Positions 1 to 8,886 are shown, counted from the stretch's first letter. The stretch is DNA of 64,000 nucleotides from Tissierella sp032104385 (GCF_032104385.1 NZ_DAMCHJ010000004.1:117984-181983), one strand, 5' to 3'. The notes: generated by a model not told the origin, from the letters alone. Translations and numbers: made by a program.

Positions 1-48
1 TTATCGAATAAGGAATTTATTAAAGGACTACTAGATATGGAGGGATAA
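1..48 (+). CDS. C-terminal tail of an upstream gene (partial)
   Basis: The first 48 bases read without a stop as 15 codons and then TAA at 46-48, three bases before the lipA ATG. This looks like the 3' end of a gene translated just ahead of lipA. A lipoate-metabolism gene would be a natural neighbour, but 15 residues are too few to identify it. The frame could be open by chance. Confidence 0.35.
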   Translation, partial: LSNKEFIKGLLDMEG

Positions 49-50
49 AA

Positions 51-893
51 ATGCATTTAAGAAAACCAGAGTGGATTAGAGTGAAGATGCAAGGAGGGGA
101 TGTGTCGAATAAGGTTGATGCTTTATTATCAGACCTTTCACTAAATACAGTATGTGACGAGGCAAACTGCCCCAATAGAATGGAATGTTTCGCACGAGGT
201 ACAGCTACTTTTATGATATTAGGCAGAAACTGTACTAGAAATTGTACTTTTTGTAATGTAACTAGGGAAATGCCTGATAAAGTAAATCCAAGGGAACCAG
301 AAAATGTGGCTAAGGCTGTGGCCAAACTAGGTTTGAAACATACAGTTATTACATCAGTTACTAGAGATGATTTAGAGGACCAAGGAGCTAACCAATTTGC
401 AAAAGTTGTAGAGGAAATAAGAAAAACCACTCCAAAGGTAACTATTGAATTACTTATACCTGATATGCAGGGAAATGAAGAATTAATAGATATTATAATA
501 AATACAGAACCACATATATTAAATCACAATGTAGAAACGGTACCAGAATTATATGATGAGGTTAGACCGATGGCAATATTTGAAAGGTCAATAGAACTAC
601 TTAATTATGTAAAGAAGAAAAAGCCAAATATGAAAACTAAATCAGGCATTATGCTAGGATTAGGGGAGACTAAAGAACAAGTAATAGATGTATTTAAAAG
701 ATTAAGGGAAGTTGATTGTGATATGTTAACATTAGGACAATACCTACAACCTACTACGAAGCATATTCCAGTAGTAGAATATATTACACCGGAACAATTT
801 GATGAATATAAGGAAATTGCACTATCTATGGGATTTAAGAGAGTGGCATCGGCACCACTTGTTAGAAGCTCATATTATGCAGAGGATTTTTAG
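51..893 (+). CDS. lipA: lipoyl synthase
   Basis: Radical SAM enzyme that inserts two sulfurs into protein-bound octanoyl groups to make lipoyl cofactor, for example on GcvH or 2-oxoacid dehydrogenase E2 proteins. Visible are the auxiliary-cluster cysteines C35, C40 and C46, the radical SAM CxxxCxxC motif (C61, C65, C68) and the C-terminal RSSY motif whose serine ligates the auxiliary cluster in this family. The length of 280 aa is normal for the family. GGAGGG lies just upstream of the ATG. It starts 3 bases after a truncated upstream frame, so it is probably translationally coupled. A hairpin with a short T-run follows. Confidence 0.96.
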   Translation: MHLRKPEWIRVKMQGGDVSNKVDALLSDLSLNTVCDEANCPNRMECFARGTATFMILGRNCTRNCTFCNVTREMPDKVNPREPENVAKAVAKLGLKHTVITSVTRDDLEDQGANQFAKVVEEIRKTTPKVTIELLIPDMQGNEELIDIIINTEPHILNHNVETVPELYDEVRPMAIFERSIELLNYVKKKKPNMKTKSGIMLGLGETKEQVIDVFKRLREVDCDMLTLGQYLQPTTKHIPVVEYITPEQFDEYKEIALSMGFKRVASAPLVRSSYYAEDF

Positions 894-905
894 AATAATA
901 TATTA

Positions 906-946
906 GGAGCAAGAGATATCAAGGTATTGATTTCTTTTGCTCCTTT
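906..946 (+). terminator. terminator after lipA
   Basis: Imperfect inverted repeat (GGAGCAA... / ...TTTGCTCC, about 17-bp arms with one G-T pair and one mismatch) followed by TTTTATTGTTT. It separates lipA from the methyltransferase operon. Confidence 0.7.
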
Positions 947-1066
947 TATTGTTTATAACCATTTCTATATCAGCTGCTTAACCTATTAATAATATCTATT
1001 AGAATAGTATTGTGAATTAATATACAATAATAATTAAGAAATCTAGTAAATTAAGGAGGAGTGGAG

Positions 1067-1711
1067 ATGAATGAAGAAAGCTTGTTTCAACAAATAAGTG
1101 AGGCTGTAGTTGAGATGGAAGATGAGCTAGTAGAAGAGCTTTGCAATAAGTCCTTAGAATTCTCCATACCAGCAGAAAAGACTATTACTAAGGGACTGGT
1201 GGCAGGTATGGATAGGGTGGGACAACTTTATGAGGAACAAGAGTATTTTCTGCCAGAAGTACTTACGTGCTCAGATACATTAAATATAGGTTTGGATATA
1301 TTGAAACCACATATAAGTACGGAAATTAGTGATAATCCTATAAAAGTAGTTATCGGAGTTGTTGAGGGAGATACCCATGATATAGGAAAAAACCTAGTAA
1401 AGATAATGACAGAATCTGCTGGAATTGAGGTATATGATCTAGGTAGGGATGTTCCTCTTAAAAACTTTATAACTGTAGCGGAAGAAGTAAAAGCCAATTT
1501 CATATGTATGTCAACTTTAATGACCACTACTATGATGGGAATGAAGACAGTAATAGATATGTTAAAGGAATATAATATAAGGGATAAATACAAGGTGATG
1601 ATAGGCGGTGGACCCATATCCCAAAGATTTGCCGATGAGATAGGAGCAGATGCATATACTGTAGATGCAAATGAAGCTGTAAAAAGAATTAAGTTATTAG
1701 CTGGTAATTAA
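1067..1711 (+). CDS. corrinoid (B12-binding) methyl carrier protein
   Basis: Small corrinoid protein of the MtaC/MtbC/MttC type (214 aa). It carries a methyl group on cobalt between a substrate methyltransferase and an acceptor methyltransferase. The N-terminal ~90 residues are the helical cap. The C-terminal Rossmann domain has the DxHxxG motif at about residues 102-107, with His104 as the expected lower cobalt ligand. ATG 1067 is chosen because AAGGAGGA ends at 1060; a GTG at 1061 would touch the ribosome-binding site. It is first in a tight operon with three UroD-type methyltransferases and a reductive activator. The methyl donor is not evident. Confidence 0.9.
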   Translation: MNEESLFQQISEAVVEMEDELVEELCNKSLEFSIPAEKTITKGLVAGMDRVGQLYEEQEYFLPEVLTCSDTLNIGLDILKPHISTEISDNPIKVVIGVVEGDTHDIGKNLVKIMTESAGIEVYDLGRDVPLKNFITVAEEVKANFICMSTLMTTTMMGMKTVIDMLKEYNIRDKYKVMIGGGPISQRFADEIGADAYTVDANEAVKRIKLLAGN

Positions 1712-1728
1712 TTAGAGGGGGAATAGAA

Positions 1729-2802
1729 TTGAAAAAAGATCAGATGACTCCTAAGGAAAGAATGGCGGCTTTTTCAAAAGGGATTGAAATAGATCGTATA
1801 CCATGTACTCCACATATGGGTGTAACTATGGCACCATTTATAAATATACCATTAAAGGAATACTATCATTCGGCAGAAAGAATGGCAGAATTAGAGTTGG
1901 CACTTTTTAAAAGATTAAGACATGATGGTGTAAGTGTTTCAGCTACTTTAAGAGGGGTGGCTGAGGCAATGGGGTCAAAGATGTACTACCCTGAGAACAA
2001 TATTTCTTTGATGGAAGCACCAGCTATAAACAAGGTAGATGAAATCGAAAATCTAAAGCCTTCTAATCCAGAAAAGGATGGCAAATTACCATTAGTTTTA
2101 AGGGCAGTAAAAATTATAAAAGATAGTATAGGGCGTGAAGTAAATGTTGGGGCAGGATTAGCAGGCCCTTTTAGTACGGCAGCATCTGTAGTAGGGACGG
2201 AAAATCTTTTAAAATGGATGCTAAAATATCCAGATAAGGTTCATATACTAATGGAGATAGTTACGGAATCAAATAATAGATTTATAGAAAAAGCAGCAGA
2301 ATTAGGTGTTGGCGTAGGATTATCTGACCCTGTTTCTTCCACCAGCTTAATAAGTGTTAAGCAGTTTAAGGAATTTTCTGCACCATATATTAAGAAAAAT
2401 GTAGATAAGATGAAATCTTTGACAGGAAATAGTATTTCAATTCATATTTGTGGTAAAAGTAAGGATATTTGGGAGTCAGTGATGGATACAGGAGTTTCAA
2501 GTTTTAGTATAGATAATGTAGAGGATCTTCAAGATGCTAAAGAAATAATGGGAGATAGAATTACAATATCGGGAAATGTGCCGCCAGTTGATGTAATGCA
2601 AAAAGGGACAAGAGAAGATGTGCTTAAAGCTGCGAAAGAATGTATCAGGAAGACCTATGGCACTAAAAAAGGATATGTACTTAGTTCTGGATGTCAAATT
2701 CCAATGAATACCCCTATGGAAAATATTGATGCATTAATGGATGCTGCTAGGCTCTATGGCAGTTATCCAATTAATGAAGAATTATTATTTAGTAAAGATT
2801 AG
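1729..2802 (+). CDS. UroD-family (MtaA/MtbA-like) methyltransferase 1
   Basis: Member of the uroporphyrinogen decarboxylase superfamily branch that acts as zinc-dependent cobamide methyltransferase (MtaA, MtbA, CmuA C-domain, acetogen O-demethylase methyltransferases). The zinc-ligand pattern H-x-C...C is visible as H239, C241 and C322 of 357 aa, which separates it from true heme-pathway HemE. Start is TTG at 1729 behind AGAGGGGGA; an ATG at 1744 is the alternative. It lies 17 bases after the corrinoid gene. Whether it is the methyl-donor (MT I) or the acceptor (MT II) enzyme cannot be told from sequence. Confidence 0.85.
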   Translation: MKKDQMTPKERMAAFSKGIEIDRIPCTPHMGVTMAPFINIPLKEYYHSAERMAELELALFKRLRHDGVSVSATLRGVAEAMGSKMYYPENNISLMEAPAINKVDEIENLKPSNPEKDGKLPLVLRAVKIIKDSIGREVNVGAGLAGPFSTAASVVGTENLLKWMLKYPDKVHILMEIVTESNNRFIEKAAELGVGVGLSDPVSSTSLISVKQFKEFSAPYIKKNVDKMKSLTGNSISIHICGKSKDIWESVMDTGVSSFSIDNVEDLQDAKEIMGDRITISGNVPPVDVMQKGTREDVLKAAKECIRKTYGTKKGYVLSSGCQIPMNTPMENIDALMDAARLYGSYPINEELLFSKD

Positions 2803-2812
2803 GAGAAGATAC

Positions 2813-3820
2813 ATGAATGAAAAAGATAGGATATTAAAAACCCTTAGGGGTGAAAAAGTAGATAGGCCTCCAGTGATATGTCCAGGAGGTATGATGAATG
2901 CAGCAGTTACAGAAGTTTTAGAAGGGATGAAGTCAAACCATAATACCGATATAGATGCTATGGTTGCTACTGCCATTAAGATAAGAGAAATCATAGGATT
3001 TGAAAACTACGGAGTACCTTTTTGTATGACCTGTGAAGCAGAGCCATTTGGTGTTGTCATTAGTGAAGGTGATAAAAACAATGAACCAAGAATATTGGAG
3101 TATAACAAAGCTTCTTTAGAAGATATAATGAATGATTCTTATCCCCATTTATCCATAAATTCTAGAGGTGAAACCGTAATTAAGGCAATAAAAATCCTAA
3201 AAAATGATGAAATTCCTGTAATAGGTAATATAACAGGACCAATAAGTACTGCTACTTCCATAGTTGATCCCCTTAAATTGTTTAAGATGCTAAGAAGAGA
3301 ACCTAATGAGGCATATAGATTTATTGAATATGTAAATGATTATTTAATAGAATATGCAATAAAGATGGTAGAGGCAGGAGCTGATATCATAGCAATATCT
3401 GACCCTACAGCAACTGGTGAAATATTGGGACAGAAAAATTTTGATAAGTTTGCAATGCCCATGTATATAAAATTTTTAGAGAAAATGAAAAAGACAAACA
3501 CATCTGTAATAATTCATATATGTGGTGATGCAAAAACAATCATTGATAGCCTAAATTCTTTAGACGTAGATGCACTTAGCTTTGATTCCATAGTAAATAT
3601 GAGGTTTGCAAAATCCAAGCTTAGGACAAAGCTCATGGGCAATGTAAGTACATTACTGCTGCAAAACGGCTCTATAGATAAAATTATTTCCATTACAAAG
3701 AATGCCATGAATTCTGGTGTAGATATTGTGTCCCCGGCTTGCGGACTTGGTATGTCTACACCTATAGAAAATCTTAGGACCATGACAGATTATGTGAAAG
3801 GAAGTATAAAATGGCTATAG
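2813..3820 (+). CDS. UroD-family methyltransferase 2
   Basis: Second UroD-fold methyltransferase paralogue (335 aa). It keeps the zinc triad H235-x-C237 and C310 and the TGPIST segment (residues 141-146) shared with its neighbours. The ATG at 2813 is chosen because AGGAG at 2801 overlaps the previous stop at proper spacing; the open frame extends further upstream but has no ribosome-binding site there. The 3' end overlaps the activator gene by 10 bases, implying coupled translation. The substrate is unknown. Two different UroD enzymes beside one corrinoid protein would fit donor- and acceptor-side methyltransferases. Confidence 0.83.
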   Translation: MNEKDRILKTLRGEKVDRPPVICPGGMMNAAVTEVLEGMKSNHNTDIDAMVATAIKIREIIGFENYGVPFCMTCEAEPFGVVISEGDKNNEPRILEYNKASLEDIMNDSYPHLSINSRGETVIKAIKILKNDEIPVIGNITGPISTATSIVDPLKLFKMLRREPNEAYRFIEYVNDYLIEYAIKMVEAGADIIAISDPTATGEILGQKNFDKFAMPMYIKFLEKMKKTNTSVIIHICGDAKTIIDSLNSLDVDALSFDSIVNMRFAKSKLRTKLMGNVSTLLLQNGSIDKIISITKNAMNSGVDIVSPACGLGMSTPIENLRTMTDYVKGSIKWL

Positions 3821-5535
3821 TTAAATTTATTAAAGAAGGTATAAATGTTAAAGTAGAGAAAAATAAAACCTTATTAGATGCTATTAGACAGGCAAAATTA
3901 GATATAGAAACCCCATGCAATGGTATGGGGTTTTGTGGTAAATGTAAGGTAATAGCCAGAGGACAATTATCAGTCCCAAGTAATGAAGAAAAAAGAAATA
4001 TAGATGAAAGTGTAGATGAAAGATTGTCATGTATGGCAATGGTTCTTGGAGATGTAGAAGTAGAGTTAATTCAAAATGAAAAGATATTAAAAACAATAAA
4101 TAAGGGGGTTAGCATTGAAGTACCAGTAAATAGCCCTGTAAAGATTATTAAGCTTCCGAAGATTGATAAAAGCAATTCTGCTCCATATTCTGATTATTTA
4201 GGATATGACTTTAATTCATTAGGATTATATAGAAAGATAAGTAATATAGAAGAAAATAATATTAAAGAAATATGGGGTGTTGTATTTGAGGATAGAATAT
4301 TGGATATTAGCAGCTATGAAAAAAACATCCTTGGAATAGGAATAGATATTGGAACAACAGGCATTTCCTATTATCTAGTAGAATTATCTAAGGGTGAGAT
4401 AATCGAAAAATTGTCTTCCTTAAACCCTCAAGTGCAATTTGGTGGAGATGTACTTACAAGAATTGCATATTGTATGGAAGAACCATTGGGAGCAATTAAG
4501 TTGCAAGAATTAATAGTAAATGAAATAAACAATACAATAAGGAAATTAGTAGGTAATTCTTACAATATAGATGATATTTATCATATTGTAGTTTCAGCAA
4601 ATACAACTATGCTACATCTTCTATTGGGAATAAATCCTAAATCATTGGCTAAAGCACCTTATAGACCAATATTCTTAAGTATAAAAGATATTAAAGCAAA
4701 GGATATATCCATTATAGCCAATGAAGAGGCAATACTTAGTATAATGCCATCTGCTTCCGCCTATGTAGGGGGAGATATAGTAGCAGGGATCATGGCTTCG
4801 GATTTTCAGGATAATAGTAAAGCCTTATTTATTGATATCGGTACAAATGGAGAGTTGGCAGTTATAAAGGACGGAAAACTTATATCTACATCTACAGCAG
4901 CAGGCCCTGCTCTTGAGGGAATGAATATAGAATGTGGATGTCGTGCACAGAAGGGAGCTATAGAGAAATTTCATATAGATGAGGAATATAACATCCATTA
5001 TGGAACAATAGGAGATGAAGAGCCTTTAGGAATTTGTGGCAGTGGATTGATAGATATAGCCGGGGCTTTAGTCAAGAGAAATATATTAATGAAATCTGGT
5101 AGATGGAATAAAAACCTTCATCCTAAATTAGCTAAAAGATTAGTGGATAAGAAATTCTATATTACAGACAATATATTTATTTCCCAGAAGGATATAAGGC
5201 AAATCCAATTAGCAAAGGGAGCTATCGCTGCGGGTTTGATTTTAATGTTAGAGGAAATAGGATTAACAATAGAGGAGATACCAAAAGTATATATTGCAGG
5301 TGCATTTGGATATCATGTAAACCCTGATAATATAAAGATCATAGGGCTTATACCTAAAGGGTTTAGTGGAGAGATATCTTTCCTTGGAAATACCTCATTA
5401 GAGGGTTCAAGACTAGTTTTAATAAATAGAGAATGTCTTGAAAATGTATATAGAATCAAGAGAAATATGGAAGTATTGGAGTTATCCCTTAGGGAGAACT
5501 TTCAAGATATCTTTGTATCTCAACTAAATTTTTAG
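3811..5535 (+). CDS. RACo-like reductive activator of corrinoid protein (2Fe-2S ferredoxin + ASKHA ATPase, DUF4445)
   Basis: ATP-dependent reactivator that returns an accidentally oxidised Co(II) corrinoid to Co(I). The N-terminal ferredoxin domain has cysteines C36, C42, C45 and C74 in the plant-type [2Fe-2S] spacing, as in RACo and the O-demethylase activating enzymes; RamA instead uses 4Fe-4S clusters. A linker follows. The C-terminal actin-like ATPase region (from about residue 175) has a GIDIGTTG phosphate-binding motif and a second FIDIGTNGE motif. Its length of 574 aa is a little below RACo. Its place inside the corrinoid/methyltransferase operon supports the assignment. Confidence 0.88.
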   Translation: MAIVKFIKEGINVKVEKNKTLLDAIRQAKLDIETPCNGMGFCGKCKVIARGQLSVPSNEEKRNIDESVDERLSCMAMVLGDVEVELIQNEKILKTINKGVSIEVPVNSPVKIIKLPKIDKSNSAPYSDYLGYDFNSLGLYRKISNIEENNIKEIWGVVFEDRILDISSYEKNILGIGIDIGTTGISYYLVELSKGEIIEKLSSLNPQVQFGGDVLTRIAYCMEEPLGAIKLQELIVNEINNTIRKLVGNSYNIDDIYHIVVSANTTMLHLLLGINPKSLAKAPYRPIFLSIKDIKAKDISIIANEEAILSIMPSASAYVGGDIVAGIMASDFQDNSKALFIDIGTNGELAVIKDGKLISTSTAAGPALEGMNIECGCRAQKGAIEKFHIDEEYNIHYGTIGDEEPLGICGSGLIDIAGALVKRNILMKSGRWNKNLHPKLAKRLVDKKFYITDNIFISQKDIRQIQLAKGAIAAGLILMLEEIGLTIEEIPKVYIAGAFGYHVNPDNIKIIGLIPKGFSGEISFLGNTSLEGSRLVLINRECLENVYRIKRNMEVLELSLRENFQDIFVSQLNF

Positions 5536-5548
5536 GGAAGGTGAAGAA

Positions 5549-6409
5549 ATGGAATTTCAAAATATTTTTAAATGTGTTGCAAATACAGTAGATACAATTC
5601 AAGATTCTATTTTAGAAGAATTAAATCTATCATTTGAAGAAGCAAATAACCATGCCCATAAGATGACTATACTTTCAAGGAGCATAAAAGAACATAATGG
5701 AAAGGGATATTGTAGGTTACCATTTTGCCATACTGTAGAAGCTGAAGCCTTGGGTTCTACGGTAATATTTGATGAAAAAGTAGGTAATAGGATTGGTAAA
5801 TATGGAATTAGTCAAATAGATGAAATTGAGAACATATCAAAAATAGACTTGAATAAAGGAAGAATTTCAAAGGTTCTAGAAGCCATAAGTATATTAAAAA
5901 GAGATGGAGAAAGGGTAATAGTTGATGTAACAGGTCCAATTAGTATAGCAACATCCATCATGGATAGTAAATTATTTTATAGTACTATTAGAAAAGATAA
6001 AGATAAGGTTATTAAATTATTAGAAGTAATAGAAGATAGCATAGTAGATTTTACTTTAGGGGGTATTGAACAAGGGGCAGATATTATTTCTTTTGCAGAT
6101 CCTACGGGCACTATAGATATAATTGGACCAAAGATATATGATGAAATAGGGGGAAGGTCTGTATATAATATAATAAAAAGGATAGAAAGTAAACTAGATA
6201 GTAGTATTATACATTTATGTGGCAAAACATCTACTTCCCTTGAATATATAGGGCTTTTAGAAACTGAAGAAATAGAAGTAGAAGGTAAAAATTATTTTGA
6301 GATGATAGAGAATATAAAGAAGGAAAGAAAAGATATTAAATTTATCGGCCATTGGTGCTTGAAGCTGGATAAAAAAGATAATATATTGATTAATTGTAGA
6401 CTAAAATAG
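5549..6409 (+). CDS. UroD-family methyltransferase 3, short and divergent
   Basis: Third UroD-fold protein of the operon, 286 aa and about 50-70 residues shorter than its neighbours. It retains VTGPIS near residue 128 and a zinc-ligand-like pattern H222-x-C224 with a late C270 in GHWC. The N terminus lacks the KERM/KDRI plus DRxP entry seen in the other two and starts with a different helical segment. It could be a substrate-specific partner or a degenerate paralogue with a structural role. GGGAAGGTG precedes the ATG. It ends the operon. Confidence 0.72.
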   Translation: MEFQNIFKCVANTVDTIQDSILEELNLSFEEANNHAHKMTILSRSIKEHNGKGYCRLPFCHTVEAEALGSTVIFDEKVGNRIGKYGISQIDEIENISKIDLNKGRISKVLEAISILKRDGERVIVDVTGPISIATSIMDSKLFYSTIRKDKDKVIKLLEVIEDSIVDFTLGGIEQGADIISFADPTGTIDIIGPKIYDEIGGRSVYNIIKRIESKLDSSIIHLCGKTSTSLEYIGLLETEEIEVEGKNYFEMIENIKKERKDIKFIGHWCLKLDKKDNILINCRLK

Positions 6410-6512
6410 ATTAAAAGCATATTAATATTATTTTGATTGAATGGCAATATATAATGGATTGCTATTTTAGTATATATAAGTTATACTAATTTATATACGT
6501 CTTAAAATATTG

Positions 6513-6607
6513 TATAATATGTAATAAATAATATAGGTCATGGGGTTGACCTTAACTGCTATATGCTAATAACTCCTACAGATATGGGATATCTGTAGGT
6601 TTTTTTA
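6513..6607 (+). promoter_or_regulatory. fluoride riboswitch (crcB motif) with intrinsic terminator
   Basis: A TATAAT -10 lies at 6513-6518. The aptamer spans about 6533-6580: GGTC/GACC stem (6536-6539 with 6548-6551), the ATGGGGTT segment whose GGGGTT can pair with AACTCC (6571-6576), the AACTGC internal strand, and the GCTAAT-ACTCCTAC 3' end typical of the fluoride aptamer. CCTAC of the aptamer is also the 5' arm of a perfect 11-bp terminator stem (6575-6585 / 6589-6599) followed by seven T. Ligand-stabilised aptamer and terminator are therefore mutually exclusive. It controls the antiporter gene directly downstream. Confidence 0.85.
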
Positions 6608-6636
6608 TGCCTAATTTTAATAGGAGGAGTGATGAT

Positions 6637-7812
6637 ATGGCAACAAGTTTAGCTATTATAATAATATTGGGGCTTATGGCAAATGCAATATTTACTAGAA
6701 TAAAATTACCAGGATTGTTAGGTATGATTATTGTAGGTATTCTTATAGGACCATATGGACTTAAGTGGCTTAGTGAAGACATTATAAGGGTTTCAGCTGA
6801 TTTTAGAAAGATTGCATTAATTATAATATTACTTAGGGCTGGATTTGGAATTAGCAAGGAAGATTTAAAAAAGGTTGGTGCTCCTGCAATAAGGCTAAGT
6901 TGTATACCAGGTTTATTTGAAGGTTTTGCAATAGCAACTATGTCTATGAACATATTTGAATTCAACTTTGTACAAGGAGGCATATTAGGCTTTATAATTG
7001 CAGCTGTATCTCCAGCAGTTATTGTACCTGCGATGCTTAACTTTATGGAAAGAGGACTTGGTGAAGATAAAGGGATACCTACTTTAATATTGGCTGGAGC
7101 TTCTATTGATGATGTTTTTGCTATTACGATTTTTTCCACATTTTTAGGAATATATAGTGGTTCTAAAATCAATATAGGTATGAGGATTTTAAGCATTCCA
7201 GTATCTATTATTTTAGGAGTATTGGTTGGGGCAGTTATTGGAGTGCTGTTAGTTAGATTTTTTAAAAAGTATTCCATAAGGGATACGAAAAAAGTATTAT
7301 ATATTATTGGAGCTGGAATTCTTCTTGCAGCTTTTGAAGATTTAATTAAGTCCAAGATAGAGATTGCAGGGCTATTAGGTGTTATGACAATAGGATTTAT
7401 CGTACTTGAAACTATGCCGGATGTAGGGAAAGGAATGGCTGTAAAGCTAAATAAAATTTGGGTATTTGCAGAGATATTATTATTTGTGTTGGTAGGTGCA
7501 CAAGTAAATATTTGGCTGGCATTAGATGCTGGTCTTAGGGGTATATTACTAATTGTTATAGGGTTATTTGCTAGAAGTATAGGAGTAATATTATCCTTAG
7601 TAAAAACTAACCTTAATATAAAGGAAAAGATATTTTGTATTATAGCTTATATACCAAAAGCAACTGTACAAGCGGCTATAGGGGGAATCCCTTTATCTTT
7701 AGGAGTAGAGTCAGGAGATTTAATTTTATCTATAGCAGTTTTGTCTATTGTTCTTACTGCACCTGTAGGAGCAATAGGAATTAGTCTAAGCGGAGAAAAA
7801 CTATTATCATAA
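6637..7812 (+). CDS. cation:proton antiporter (CPA-type Na+/H+ exchanger family)
   Basis: Integral membrane protein of 391 aa with about 11-13 hydrophobic segments and the Na_H_Exchanger fold. It has the N-terminal ANAIFTRIKLPGLLGMIIVG segment and an ASIDDVFAIT segment carrying the ion-binding acidic pair (DD). ATG 6637 follows AGGAGG (6622-6627) at good spacing; the frame opens earlier inside the terminator T-run, which is not a plausible start. Being behind a fluoride riboswitch, it is probably induced by fluoride. Antiporters are an established but minor class of fluoride-switch targets. The exact ion specificity cannot be read from sequence. Confidence 0.88.
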   Translation: MATSLAIIIILGLMANAIFTRIKLPGLLGMIIVGILIGPYGLKWLSEDIIRVSADFRKIALIIILLRAGFGISKEDLKKVGAPAIRLSCIPGLFEGFAIATMSMNIFEFNFVQGGILGFIIAAVSPAVIVPAMLNFMERGLGEDKGIPTLILAGASIDDVFAITIFSTFLGIYSGSKINIGMRILSIPVSIILGVLVGAVIGVLLVRFFKKYSIRDTKKVLYIIGAGILLAAFEDLIKSKIEIAGLLGVMTIGFIVLETMPDVGKGMAVKLNKIWVFAEILLFVLVGAQVNIWLALDAGLRGILLIVIGLFARSIGVILSLVKTNLNIKEKIFCIIAYIPKATVQAAIGGIPLSLGVESGDLILSIAVLSIVLTAPVGAIGISLSGEKLLS

Positions 7813-7858
7813 ATAAACATTGTCCTTAAATATAAGGGTATTTTTAATCAATAAAAGT

Positions 7859-7879
7859 GGATATAAGTAACTTATATCC
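7859..7879. terminator. weak bidirectional hairpin between convergent genes
   Basis: Perfect 9-bp inverted repeat GGATATAAG / CTTATATCC with a 3-base loop. It contains the stop codon of the minus-strand regulator. The flanking T-runs are short on both strands, so termination efficiency is doubtful. Confidence 0.4.
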
Positions 7880-8072
7880 TTAAGACTAAATCATCTACCT
7901 TGACACCTAAAACTTCTGCTAATAAGATTACTTTGTTAAAAGCAGGATTTTTCTTTGTTCCTCGCTCTAACTCTTCAATATAAGATTTAGAGATATGAGT
8001 AAATTTTGCTATATCCAATGTAGTATATCCTTTTTTATTCCTTAGTTCCCTTACCTTTGAACCATTTAGCAT
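7872..8072 (-). CDS. small XRE-family helix-turn-helix protein
   Basis: 66-aa protein that is almost entirely one HTH_XRE domain. The helix-turn-helix spans about residues 16-40 (TTLDIAKFTHISKSYIEELE) and ends in the usual LAEVLGVKVDDL helix. It is presumably a DNA-binding regulator with no ligand domain. GAGGAGG lies 7 bases upstream of the ATG. It sits 55 bases downstream of the HAD nucleotidase gene on the same strand and is probably cotranscribed. The target is unknown; neighbouring genes are candidates. Confidence 0.8.
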   Translation of the reverse strand: MLNGSKVRELRNKKGYTTLDIAKFTHISKSYIEELERGTKKNPAFNKVILLAEVLGVKVDDLVLRI

Positions 8073-8127
8073 AAAAATCCTCCTCTAAAATATTATATTT
8101 AATTATACTTAATATAATCTAAAATTA

Positions 8128-8715
8128 TTATGCAATTCTAAAATCATTATATTGTTCTGCAATACTTTCGATTATGATCTCTATTTCATACCAATTTGTT
8201 ACACGAGTAACCTTAGATGGTAATGACCCTCTGTTGTAGTTACAGTCTATAAGCAATACTTCAAATCCAGATTCAGCTAGCTGTATAGCATTTTCATAGC
8301 GATCTTCTATAAAGATATCACAATTTAAATCCTTTGCAGTGCCAACTTTATTATGAGAACCTAATAATGTTAATGAATCCATAGGGATTTTATGATGAGA
8401 AAGCCACATATAAGTTACAGCCTTCATTCTTTCTTCTCTTGCAGTAACAAAATGGATCCCATGTTCTTTGTACAAATTATCAAGAACTCTTTTTACACCT
8501 TTTCTGATTTGGGATTCTAGATGCAATGCTTCACCGTATAAAGCATAAAATAGCTCATAGGCTGTTCTATCTACACCTAAAACCTCATGTATTTCGTATA
8601 CTGTCACATCTTTAGGTGTGATTTTGGTATTAAAATAATCATTTACTCTAGGGAGCCAGTAATAAGCTTCAGTAATAGTTCCATCAATATCAATACATAA
8701 ATTTAATTCTTTCAT
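8128..8715 (-). CDS. HAD-superfamily 5'(3')-nucleotidase-like protein (NT5C / YqfW type)
   Basis: 195-aa haloacid-dehalogenase-fold protein. The nucleophile motif DIDGT has D9 and D11, motif II lies in the FVTARE segment, and motif IV is in FIEDRYENA. Size and motifs match the NT5C family, which includes Bacillus YqfW and the deoxyribonucleotidases. The likely reaction is dephosphorylation of a (deoxy)nucleoside monophosphate, but substrate specificity cannot be read out. AGGAGGGG lies a few bases before the ATG. Confidence 0.8.
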   Translation of the reverse strand: MKELNLCIDIDGTITEAYYWLPRVNDYFNTKITPKDVTVYEIHEVLGVDRTAYELFYALYGEALHLESQIRKGVKRVLDNLYKEHGIHFVTAREERMKAVTYMWLSHHKIPMDSLTLLGSHNKVGTAKDLNCDIFIEDRYENAIQLAESGFEVLLIDCNYNRGSLPSKVTRVTNWYEIEIIIESIAEQYNDFRIA

Positions 8716-8886
8716 TATTTCCCCTCCTATATTTATATTGTGCTTTGATTATACAATATAAATATAAATTGTCTTTTAATAGTAAGTTAAGTTTAGGTAA
8801 AGAATTATAATGCAGAAACAAAAGCCAATAGACATCCCAGAATAAAATGATTAGAATATACATAATGAGATTTTAAAATAAAAGGA

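Noticed and set aside
20..430. 136-codon minus-strand frame overlapping lipA
   Set aside because: lipA is certain on the plus strand and the reverse frame has no ribosome-binding site or known motif.
1061..1066. GTG start two codons before the corrinoid protein ATG
   Set aside because: It directly abuts the AAGGAGGA site, leaving no spacing; ATG 1067 fits better.
6576..7355. 259-codon open frame on the minus strand across the antiporter gene
   Set aside because: It is antisense to a well-supported membrane-protein gene. Low-complexity Ile/Pro-rich translation and no family resemblance mark it as a shadow frame.
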